Source: an uncultured Aquimarina sp. (GTDB taxonomy: Bacteria; Bacteroidota; Bacteroidia; Flavobacteriales; Flavobacteriaceae). From it: a stretch of DNA of 7,224 bases. The notes under the pieces are model-generated. The model did not search any database and had not been told where the DNA came from. It saw only the letters and a list, made by a program, of their open reading frames with translations. Of the stretch, positions 1-6,515 are shown piece after piece. The stretch lies in contig CALGNG010000380.1 in the NCBI GenBank assembly GCA_937958735.1, forward strand, positions 1 to 7,224, given 5' to 3'. Position numbers and translations under genes: made by a program. Each line of letters begins with the position of its first letter. The stretch's first letter is position 1.

Positions 1-1680
1 GAAGATCGTCTAAAAAAGATTTTTACTGCCATGAAAACTTTTGAAAAACCCGTTTTATTAGTAGATGATATTGCTAGCATCACAGACAAAGATAATGGTA
101 ACCAAGGTTTAATTAATATTATAAAATCCGAGTTATCTAAAGGAGAGGTAACTATAATTGCTACCGCTACTAACGATGCCTTTAGGAAACATATAGAAAT
201 ACACCAAGGTCTAGCCAGAAATTTTGAAATGGTTAACCTAGTAGAGCCTTCCGATGCCGATGCGTTAACCATGATATCTAGTACCATTAATTTGTATACA
301 GATTTTCATAAACTTACTATTAGCGATACCACAATAGCAGAAGCTATTAGACTATCCAAGCGCTTTTCTAAAGATCGATGCTTACCCGATGTTGCCATAG
401 ATTTAATAGATAGAACGATGTCCGCGATACGTTACATGATAGAAACAACCACCTCTAATATCGAAACAGTTAAAGAAGCTATTACCAAAGAAAAAGATAA
501 CGAAAATACTGAAAAAGCAATTAGCGAAATACGTTGGCAATGGTTTAACCTAAAAAATAAATTTAGCTATTTGTTGTTTAGTGAAATTACTCAAGAAGAA
601 AACTTTGATGATGTCGATACTATAGAAAAAGGAATCGAAAAAATAGAAACACTCCTTGATAAATTTACCAATATTAAAGAAAAAACTAAGGAAGAAGTTA
701 CTAAAAACGATATCTCTGCTACTATAGCAAACAAAACAGGGATTCCTGTAGGAAAATTACAAACCGACGAAAAAGAACGATTACTTACCATGGAATCGAT
801 CTTACAAAAAAGAGTAATTGGCCAAGATCATGCTGTAAAAACCATAACCGATGCCATATTAGAATCCCGATCGGGATTAAGTAAACAAGGCTTACCTATA
901 GGGTCTTTCTTTTTTACAGGACCAACCGGTACAGGTAAAACAGAACTAGCTAAATCCTTAGCAGAATTTTTGTTCCAAACCGAAGAGGCTATTATACGTT
1001 TTGATATGTCCGAGTTTAAAGAAGAACACTCTGCTGCTTTACTATATGGAGCGCCTCCTGGGTATGTAGGATACGAAGAAGGAGGAGTTCTTGTAAATAA
1101 AATACGAGAAAAACCTTATTCTATCGTTTTATTTGACGAAATAGAAAAAGCACATCCATCGGTATTCGATATATTTCTACAGATTTTGGACGAAGGAAAA
1201 TTGAGTGATCGATTAGGAAAGGTAGGCGATTTTTCTAATGCCGTAATTCTTTTTACTTCCAATATTGGTAGCGAAAAAGTAGTGCATTCTTTTAACGAAG
1301 GTATTATTCCACAATCCTCTGATTTATTAGAAATTATGGGCAGCTATTTTAGACCCGAATTTTTAGGCCGTCTTACCGAAATTGTACCCTTTGCTCCCAT
1401 CTCAATCGATAATGTTGTTAAAATTTTCGAGATTCAAATGAAAGATTTAAATAAATCGTTGGAAAGACAAGGAATTATTTTAAATTTATCGGATAAAGTC
1501 AAAGAATTTTTAGCAAAAAAAGGGTTTACCCCTAAATACGGAGCAAGACCATTACGTGGAGTTATACGAAATGAATTGCGATCTCCTCTATCTAAAAAAA
1601 TTATTAAGGGAGAAATATCTAAAGGCAGTATTGTGAACTTAGATTATGTAAAAGAGCAGCTAAAATGGAAATATCAATAA
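1..1680 (+). CDS. tssH: TssH (ClpV-type) T6SS sheath-recycling AAA+ ATPase, 5'-partial
   Basis: Hexameric cytoplasmic Clp/Hsp100 ATPase that disassembles contracted TssBC sheath. The frame is open from base 1, so the ATG at 31 is internal. 559 residues are visible; the N-domain and the first part of D1, including its Walker A, lie outside. The visible part starts just before the D1 Walker B (VLLVDD, 52-69), followed by a D1 arginine-finger region (GLARNFE, from 208). A short charged helical middle region follows (about 430-700). The second ATPase domain is complete: IGQ-type lead-in (RVIGQDHAV, from 811), Walker A GPTGTGKT (919-942), pore loop PPGYVGYEEGG (from 1054), Walker B VLFDE (1126-1140), arginine finger in RPEFLGR (Arg at 1369-1371) and sensor 2 GARPLR (1540-1557). 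D1 looks degenerate: Asp replaces the Walker B Glu. By domains alone it could be a ClpB-like chaperone; the adjacent tssB and tssC, 34 bases downstream, favour TssH. Confidence 0.9.
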   Translation, partial: EDRLKKIFTAMKTFEKPVLLVDDIASITDKDNGNQGLINIIKSELSKGEVTIIATATNDAFRKHIEIHQGLARNFEMVNLVEPSDADALTMISSTINLYTDFHKLTISDTTIAEAIRLSKRFSKDRCLPDVAIDLIDRTMSAIRYMIETTTSNIETVKEAITKEKDNENTEKAISEIRWQWFNLKNKFSYLLFSEITQEENFDDVDTIEKGIEKIETLLDKFTNIKEKTKEEVTKNDISATIANKTGIPVGKLQTDEKERLLTMESILQKRVIGQDHAVKTITDAILESRSGLSKQGLPIGSFFFTGPTGTGKTELAKSLAEFLFQTEEAIIRFDMSEFKEEHSAALLYGAPPGYVGYEEGGVLVNKIREKPYSIVLFDEIEKAHPSVFDIFLQILDEGKLSDRLGKVGDFSNAVILFTSNIGSEKVVHSFNEGIIPQSSDLLEIMGSYFRPEFLGRLTEIVPFAPISIDNVVKIFEIQMKDLNKSLERQGIILNLSDKVKEFLAKKGFTPKYGARPLRGVIRNELRSPLSKKIIKGEISKGSIVNLDYVKEQLKWKYQ

Positions 1681-1704
1681 AATAACTAAGTTAACTGATT
1701 AACT

Positions 1705-1713
1705 AAAAAAAAA
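1705..1713 (+). promoter_or_regulatory. A9 tract before tssB start (likely ribosome-loading region)
   Basis: Nine consecutive A residues end one base before the tssB ATG at 1715. There is no GGAGG-type Shine-Dalgarno in the 34-base gap after tssH. A-rich leaders in place of Shine-Dalgarno sites are common in Bacteroidetes, so this tract probably assists initiation. An in-frame TAA at 1700-1702 rules out an earlier ATG. The role is inferred. Confidence 0.35.
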
Positions 1714-1714
1714 C

Positions 1715-2158
1715 ATGGATAACTATTCTTTAGGAGGGTCTGAAGTAAAATCGGACAACGGCGAAGCCATAATTGAAATTGGGCAAAACAAAACTTTATT
1801 AGTTCAAAAACTAACACAGGATCCTGCAATTAAACCTGTAGTAGTAAAAGGATTAAAATCTGTAGATGATGTTTTTGACCATTTTAAGCCCGAAATAGAG
1901 GTAACTCATGAAAGTACTGATGGAGTAGAAAGCAAAGAAATGTTACGCTTTTCTAATGTGGGTGACTTTACAAAAAAAGGGATTGTAGAGCAAAGCGATT
2001 ATTTAAAAAATCTAAATGCAGAAAAAGACCAATACTTAAAAGTGGTAAAACAATTAAAGTCTAATAAAATTTTAAAAATGGCTTTAGAAAACCCAGAAGC
2101 TAAATCGTCGCTTTTGGAATCTATCCAATCGCTATTAACAGAATTAAAAGAAAAGTAG
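1715..2158 (+). CDS. tssB: TssB (VipA-like) small subunit of T6SS contractile sheath
   Basis: Small sheath protein that pairs with TssC to form the contractile cytoplasmic sheath of the T6SS. It has 147 residues, somewhat short of the roughly 160-170 of proteobacterial TssB. It is strongly diverged but keeps the family's C-terminal pattern. A beta strand region (KPVVVKGLKSVDDVFDHF, about 40-57) is followed by FSNVGDF (79-85), matching the conserved F-x-x-x-x-DF motif. A helix with Q93 and L97/L100 follows, then the L-K-S-N-K-I-L-K helix (114-121) and a final amphipathic helix (about 130-145). It lies between tssH and tssC, 34 and 26 bases from them, as expected for one operon. An in-frame TAA at 1700-1702 makes the ATG at 1715 the earliest start. 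Sequence similarity alone would be weak; the motif order and position next to tssC make the call secure. Confidence 0.9.
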   Translation: MDNYSLGGSEVKSDNGEAIIEIGQNKTLLVQKLTQDPAIKPVVVKGLKSVDDVFDHFKPEIEVTHESTDGVESKEMLRFSNVGDFTKKGIVEQSDYLKNLNAEKDQYLKVVKQLKSNKILKMALENPEAKSSLLESIQSLLTELKEK

Positions 2159-2184
2159 GTCTCAATTAACAGATGTAAGTAATT

Positions 2185-3537
2185 ATGTGCGCACTAAAAA
2201 AACAGAGCCAATCGGTTGTAATTGAAAACCCAGCTCAAAAATTAAAAGAAAACGAAGAAAAACTAGCTAAATACGGAGGATTCGATCTTTTAGAATCTGC
2301 AATAGAGAATGTTCAGAATATGAACCCTCAACGTAAAGCAAGAAAAAAAATATTTCTTTCCGAACAGTCCAAGAAAAACGAAAGAGAAATGCTAGCCAAA
2401 ACTCTAGAGATTTGGGCAGATGTACTTATGTCTTCGGAAGACATATCGGAAATGGCTAATATATCTGAAGAGCAATCCAAAGCAGCAGACGTTTCTTTAA
2501 AAAAGAATTTAGGAAACGTATTGGAAGAAACCAGAGATATGGAGCAGTCTTACCGCTCTATGGCTTTGTTTTATAAAAACACAGAGTCCCAAAAAATAAA
2601 AAACATTAATATTGTTAATGCAGAACTAGATCAATTAAAGGATTTAGATAACACGCGTTTTATTGATGCTATCGAAGAAGAGTTAGTACAAGGTTACGAT
2701 AGACTTGATTTAAGAGACAATTACGGTTTATTAGTAATTCCTGGTTACCTAGGATCTAATAAAGTCGTAGAAAAGTGGGGTAAAATAGCCCATAAAAATA
2801 AGGTAATGATGGTTACCGACTTCGAACATTTAGACGAACCAGACGATGTTATGGAAATGTTCGAATTGGCCAACCTAACTGGTGGAGACGATTTCCGATC
2901 TAATGTAATTATGGCCTGTAATTGGTTAGTAGGTAGAGGTAAATACGACGAGGTAGGAGAAGAAGAAGATTTATTTGTACCTCCATCTAGTGCCCTAGCT
3001 GGTAAAATATACCAAACGTTAATGTCCCAAGTTACCGCAGGTAAAAAATTTGGTGGTATTAACGAAGTAGATGGTGTCCGTTTCGACCTTAAAAAAGGAG
3101 AAGTATCCCAATTAGAAAAAATGGGATTAGTACCTATGGTTAACGAATACGGAAAGGTAATGGCCTTTTCCGCTAAAACCTTATTTAACGGAGATAACCT
3201 TGGTCTACAAACCTATTCTGTAGTACGTGTATTTGATTATGTTACCAAAGTATTAATGGATTTCTTAAACCGTAGAGCTTTCGAAAACTTTAATGCAAAA
3301 ACTCGTAAAGAGTTAATGGGACAAATTGTAAAATTCCTAGATGGCATAACAGGACCCGATAAATTAATTGAAGATTTTTCTATTAAACGCTTCGAACAAG
3401 ATCCTAACCAAAAAGATCGTATTTTATTGGATATCCATATGAAACCTTATTTCCCAGCTAAAAACTTTATGATTAAGTTAGATGGTCAAAAAGGAGACGA
3501 TGGTACCGAATGGGGAACCGATTACGAGCAACAATAA
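2185..3537 (+). CDS. tssC: TssC (VipB-like) large subunit of T6SS contractile sheath, Bacteroidetes type
   Basis: Major sheath protein of the T6SS; it interlocks with TssB around the Hcp tube and its contraction drives firing. The 450 residues match the Bacteroidetes TssC family formerly known as DUF5458. Residues 1-150 are charged and mostly helical. The core begins at DNYGLLVIPGY (178-188). It contains NVIMACNWLVGRGKY (240-254), then PPSSALAGKIY (266-276), which resembles the PPS-x-x-x-AG turn of phage tail sheaths. The stretch YSVVRVFDYVTKVLMDFLNRRAF (about 344-366) matches the VxRIxHYLK-like helix of TssC, and the C-terminal strand pair DIHMKPYFPAKNFMIKL (416-432) matches the end of the family. 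An in-frame ATG-TAA pair at 2173-2178 shows that translation of this frame cannot begin before 2185. Proteobacterial TssC is longer, near 490-500 residues. A strong hairpin terminator starts 15 bases after the stop. Confidence 0.96.
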   Translation: MCALKKQSQSVVIENPAQKLKENEEKLAKYGGFDLLESAIENVQNMNPQRKARKKIFLSEQSKKNEREMLAKTLEIWADVLMSSEDISEMANISEEQSKAADVSLKKNLGNVLEETRDMEQSYRSMALFYKNTESQKIKNINIVNAELDQLKDLDNTRFIDAIEEELVQGYDRLDLRDNYGLLVIPGYLGSNKVVEKWGKIAHKNKVMMVTDFEHLDEPDDVMEMFELANLTGGDDFRSNVIMACNWLVGRGKYDEVGEEEDLFVPPSSALAGKIYQTLMSQVTAGKKFGGINEVDGVRFDLKKGEVSQLEKMGLVPMVNEYGKVMAFSAKTLFNGDNLGLQTYSVVRVFDYVTKVLMDFLNRRAFENFNAKTRKELMGQIVKFLDGITGPDKLIEDFSIKRFEQDPNQKDRILLDIHMKPYFPAKNFMIKLDGQKGDDGTEWGTDYEQQ

Positions 3538-3552
3538 AGAAAAGAATTACAT

Positions 3553-3592
3553 AAAAAAGGCTTTGAATTTAAAATTCAAAGCCTTTTTTTTT
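3553..3592 (+). terminator. Symmetric (bidirectional) intrinsic terminator after tssC
   Basis: The arms at 3553-3570 and 3572-3589 are perfect 18-base inverted repeats centred on A3571. The middle of the stem carries GGCTTTGAA and its complement. The outer part is six A on the left and a run of nine T (3584-3592) on the right, so either strand gives a hairpin followed by a U tract. It sits 15 bases after the tssC stop, and about 160 bases past the tssO stop on the other strand, so it can end both converging transcripts. Confidence 0.92.
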
Positions 3593-3753
3593 ATATCAAA
3601 TATCTCGTCTAATACTACTCCTTTTTCGAATATGTATTTAAACACTTTGCGTCTTTATTAAAGACAAAATAGCTACACCCAACTTACTGCTTGTAAAGCT
3701 AGGTTTCTTAACGCTTTTAACTGTTATTAGCTAAGTGTTTATTTTAAGGTAAC
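3593..3753. other. Gene-free AT-rich spacer between convergent tssC and tssO
   Basis: No coding region, promoter-like element or RNA gene was recognised here. The only structure seen is a 15-base perfect palindrome at 3651-3665 (seven-base arms GTCTTTA and TAAAGAC around one T), which is short and AT-rich enough to be chance. The segment would form the 3' untranslated part of the - strand transcript after tssO. Confidence 0.6.
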
Positions 3754-4260
3754 TTATCTTCTTCTTAACGAGCTTAAGTAACGTTGTGCCTCGTTATATT
3801 TTGTAGTAATATGATCCAGCTCTTGGCGGTATTCTTCTAGTTTAGCATCTACCCCATCGTAACTTTTTAGTTTTGTTTTTAGCTCTTGTATATCTACATA
3901 GGACTGTATAGAGTTTACATATATATTATAGTTATTGGTAGAATCCTTTTCTGGGATACTTTCTTGCAGCTCTACTATTTTAGAATTAATTAGCGCATTA
4001 AAGTATTGGATATTTTGCCCTGGGGTGTCTAAAGAGTCTATTAATGCTTTAATCTCGTTAGATTTTTCTGAAAATTCTTTTTGATAGATAAGTTCTTTTT
4101 CTGCAGAGGTTACTTTACTTTTTAATATACTATTCTCTTTAAATGGCAATCTATTAAAATCGAAAAAAGCAGCTATTAAAATTAGAACTATAGTTACTAA
4201 AAATAATAGTGCAAATTTTAATACGCTATTGGTACGTTCTTTTTTGTTCTTTGGTTCCAT
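3754..4260 (-). CDS. tssO: TssO-like T6SS inner-membrane protein with periplasmic coiled coil
   Basis: Probable TssO, a component of the Bacteroidetes T6SS-iii trans-envelope complex that takes the place of TssJLM. 168 residues. A short, strongly basic N-terminus (K4, K6, K7, R9) precedes one hydrophobic segment (about 14-33, with LLFLVTIVLILIAAFF), predicting a cytoplasmic N-terminus and periplasmic remainder. The rest is largely helical and charged, with two likely coiled-coil stretches (about 42-78 and 122-166) separated by a more polar region around 102-113. It ends in a basic LRRR. There are no cysteines and no lipobox, so it is not a lipoprotein. It is the last gene of the block, 32 bases after tssK. 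The assignment rests on length, single N-terminal membrane helix, coiled-coil body and position beside tssK; an unrelated bitopic coiled-coil protein would look similar. Confidence 0.82.
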   Translation of the reverse strand: MEPKNKKERTNSVLKFALLFLVTIVLILIAAFFDFNRLPFKENSILKSKVTSAEKELIYQKEFSEKSNEIKALIDSLDTPGQNIQYFNALINSKIVELQESIPEKDSTNNYNIYVNSIQSYVDIQELKTKLKSYDGVDAKLEEYRQELDHITTKYNEAQRYLSSLRRR

Positions 4261-4292
4261 GTATGTTTACTATGTTAATTTGTATTTTAGGT

Positions 4293-5456
4293 TTAATCTA
4301 ATAAAAAGCTGCGACGCTGTTTTACATCGTCTTTTACTACTACTTCTTCTTTTACAAAAATATTAGAATCGGCTTTTTTACCTATATAATCCAATTCGTC
4401 TAATTTTTTAAATAAACTTAAAATTACTTTATGAAATTGAAATACTCTGTCCAAAGATTCATTTAAATCGTAGTGCTTATATTCTATCTCTATCATATCG
4501 GACAGCATTGTTAAAAATTCGCCTTGTGTGGTATCGCTCCAATCTACCAAATAATTAACCAGCTCTTCCCTACCTGTACCTACATAGATGTCCATACTAT
4601 TTTTTAGGATTCGGGAAAGAGTAACTAGCTTTGTAACAATTTTTATTGGTGAAGCATTACGATCTTCCAATTGGTATTCCGGTATAATGCTAGAGGTATA
4701 TTGCCATACACTTTGGGCAATGGTATGCACCATTAAAGCCAACTCGTTATTCTGTTTTTTTTGTAGTATTTTTTGAATAATTTGTATACAATATTTTTCT
4801 ATAGAATTAAAAAATACGCCAATTTGGGTATAAATATAAATTAAATCCCCGTGGCTTTGTATAGAATAGCAGGGAGGAATATAATTAGCCTCCAACTCTG
4901 GTTTACCATTATTAAAGAAAACTTTACCTACAGTTAGATAATTATCTCCCAAGGCGCTATTTTTTAATTCTTCTTCTAATACCACATTTAAGTTGTACTT
5001 ACCTATACTGTGGGGCTTTCTTGGTGGTTCTTCTTCATTATTAGGTTGGCCAACTGCTATTTTATTAAAAGGGTTAATATCTAGAACTACATAGTATACT
5101 GTAGAGGGGTCGACTTCGGGGTTAATATTTGCCGAAATAATATCAAACTTTCCACTTTTATCTAACAGGGCATTGGTTTCTTCAGAAATATCTACATAAT
5201 ACCCTCCACGAGTAACTCCTTTGCATTTATGGATATGAATGGTTAAGGCGTTTTGGGCATCTAAAGAGAGTAAAATACTTTCTTTAGACACCCCTATACT
5301 AGGTAACAGACCATAAAGGTTGGTGTTTACAACTATGGATGTGGATTTTGAAATAAGTGCAATATTAGCGTTATCCGAATCCAAAAAATGAGATTTATTA
5401 ATCTTCATTCCATCAACCCAATTTACATAATAGTGGTCTTTAATTGATTTTTCCAT
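4293..5456 (-). CDS. tssK: TssK, T6SS baseplate protein linking baseplate to membrane complex
   Basis: Cytoplasmic baseplate component that in characterised systems forms trimers binding TssFG and the membrane complex. The N-terminus carries the TssK signature: VNWVDGMKINKSHF (11-24), corresponding to the family's V-x-W-x-EG-x-x-x-x-x-x-HF. Residues 1-195 fit the beta-rich shell domain, closing with YIPPC (192-196), which matches the F/Y-IPPC motif of TssK. Residues about 205-355 are mainly helical, as in the middle domain. Only about 30 residues remain, charged (KEEVVVKDDVKQRR) and without obvious fold. Total length is 387, against roughly 440-450 in Proteobacteria, so the C-terminal membrane-complex-binding domain seems reduced or absent. 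The start is two bases after the stop of the PKD gene (TAG-TT-ATG), suggesting coupled translation. The family is near certain; the domain loss is inferred. Confidence 0.93.
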   Translation of the reverse strand: MEKSIKDHYYVNWVDGMKINKSHFLDSDNANIALISKSTSIVVNTNLYGLLPSIGVSKESILLSLDAQNALTIHIHKCKGVTRGGYYVDISEETNALLDKSGKFDIISANINPEVDPSTVYYVVLDINPFNKIAVGQPNNEEEPPRKPHSIGKYNLNVVLEEELKNSALGDNYLTVGKVFFNNGKPELEANYIPPCYSIQSHGDLIYIYTQIGVFFNSIEKYCIQIIQKILQKKQNNELALMVHTIAQSVWQYTSSIIPEYQLEDRNASPIKIVTKLVTLSRILKNSMDIYVGTGREELVNYLVDWSDTTQGEFLTMLSDMIEIEYKHYDLNESLDRVFQFHKVILSLFKKLDELDYIGKKADSNIFVKEEVVVKDDVKQRRSFLLD

Positions 5457-5458
5457 AA

Positions 5459-6481
5459 CTAAAAAATACTTTTTGAATAATCTATAGAAATATACTCAAT
5501 ACACTTATTTTTTTCGTTTTTGAATAATTCTAATGATTTAATTTTAATTTTCTTACCCTTAATATCTTCACAAAATTCTAAAAAAGTTGTTTTCTTTCCT
5601 TTGGCCATTGTGGTTACTTGTAAGTTGTCGCACAAATAAGGTTTAAAGTCGTTTGCTGTAGCTTCTTTCTTACTTACTTTAATTACTTTTTTAGCAAAAG
5701 CCGTTCTAGAAATTTGTTTTATTTCTGGCTTTACTTCTTTAGGCTCTTGCTTTACCGAAGCAGGTGGCGCGTTGTTAATCGTAGGATCGTATTTTATAAT
5801 AGACTCTCTATCTCTTTTTTCTTGTCTTAAAGTTCTTCTTTCTTCCCTTTTTGACATTTTAGTAGTCTTACCTGTTTTAGGCAAAACAGTTATTTTTTTC
5901 TGGCTACTGTATCTGGGGTCTCCATTAACAATTAGGGTTACCGTTTTTAGACCTTCTGTAAGGTAACTATAAGTAGGGTTTTGGAAGGTCGAATTTACTT
6001 CTGACGTTTCTCCAAATCTCCATTCCCAACTGGTAGCCTTTAGGGTTAAATCTTTAGCTTGTAAAAGATCCCCTACTTTTATCGTGTTGGGTATCTTAAA
6101 TTGGGCGATTTTTGTAGAGTCTATAATAGATACTTTTTTGTTTATAACAATTTCTTGCTCCAATGTGCATTTACCATTTACTACTAACTCTACTTTATAG
6201 GTACCTGGGTTTGCATAGGTATGAAATGGATTTTCTGTATATCGTAACTCTGTGCTATCTCCAAAAGACCATTGTCTTTCTGTAACATTGTCTGAGAAAT
6301 CTTTGAATCGGATAATTTCCCCTACCCGATATTGGTTAGCTTCTACACCAAAGTCTACAATTTCGCAAGGATCGCTGTTGAAAATTTTAATAACTACTGT
6401 AGTCGCCGCCACTATTATAGTACCTAGTAAAATTAAAATTACATTTTTATCTATATGATTGCTACTGGATTTTTGTTCCAT
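5459..6481 (-). CDS. tssP: Single-pass membrane protein with two PKD domains, probable TssP
   Basis: Probable inner-membrane part of the T6SS-iii envelope complex. 340 residues. A polar N-terminus of about 12 residues precedes one membrane helix (about 13-33, VILILLGTIIVAATTVVIKIF region). Two PKD-like beta-sandwich repeats follow in the presumed periplasm. The first (about 40-115) has WSFGD (71-75) and HTYANPGTYKVELVV (87-101). The second (about 124-199) has WRFGE (154-158), NPTYSY (168-173) and KTVTLIV (179-185). Then comes a strongly basic linker (about 202-230, KREERRTLRQEKRDR), a proline-rich stretch (233-253) and an unrecognised C-terminal region (about 258-340) with Cys284, Cys304 and Cys327. 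Cys39 and Cys105 flank the first PKD repeat and could pair. The name TssP is by elimination: TssQ is a lipoprotein, TssN is polytopic, and TssO and TssR look different. Membership in the T6SS operon is much surer than the letter. Confidence 0.7.
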   Translation of the reverse strand: MEQKSSSNHIDKNVILILLGTIIVAATTVVIKIFNSDPCEIVDFGVEANQYRVGEIIRFKDFSDNVTERQWSFGDSTELRYTENPFHTYANPGTYKVELVVNGKCTLEQEIVINKKVSIIDSTKIAQFKIPNTIKVGDLLQAKDLTLKATSWEWRFGETSEVNSTFQNPTYSYLTEGLKTVTLIVNGDPRYSSQKKITVLPKTGKTTKMSKREERRTLRQEKRDRESIIKYDPTINNAPPASVKQEPKEVKPEIKQISRTAFAKKVIKVSKKEATANDFKPYLCDNLQVTTMAKGKKTTFLEFCEDIKGKKIKIKSLELFKNEKNKCIEYISIDYSKSIF

Positions 6482-6501
6482 ATATGTGTAAATTGCATGT
6501 A

Positions 6502-6515
6502 TTAGTTAGTTAGTT
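6502..6515. repeat. TTAG tetranucleotide repeat at the tssF stop, giving stops in all frames
   Basis: Three copies of TTAG plus TT cover the last codons of tssF. Read on the - strand this is CTAACTAACTAA-like, with TAA at offsets 0, 4 and 8, which closes all three reading frames at the gene end. The array is too short to be a convincing phase-variation tract. Confidence 0.5.

Noticed and set aside
591..791. Open frame of 66 codons on the - strand inside tssH
   Set aside because: It is antisense to a well-supported ATPase coding region, has no recognisable domain and no separate gene context; it is a shadow of tssH.
1681..1714. TTAACT-type repeats and the palindrome AGTTAACT (1689-1696) between tssH and tssB as a possible operator
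   Set aside because: The spacer is only 34 bases between co-directional genes and is extremely AT-rich; no TAnnTTTG -7 element of Bacteroidetes promoters is seen there.
3651..3665. Palindrome GTCTTTATTAAAGAC as a possible regulatory site or second terminator
   Set aside because: Seven-base arms with a one-base centre, mostly A/T, no T tract after it, and no promoter nearby.
4588..4776. Open frame of 62 codons on the + strand inside tssK
   Set aside because: Antisense to the TssK coding region, cysteine- and phenylalanine-rich in the way antisense frames of AT-rich genes often are.
5772..6458. Two + strand open frames (5772-5966 and 6252-6458) that look partly hydrophobic
   Set aside because: Both lie antisense within the PKD-protein gene, whose domains are clear; the hydrophobic look comes from the complement of charged codons.
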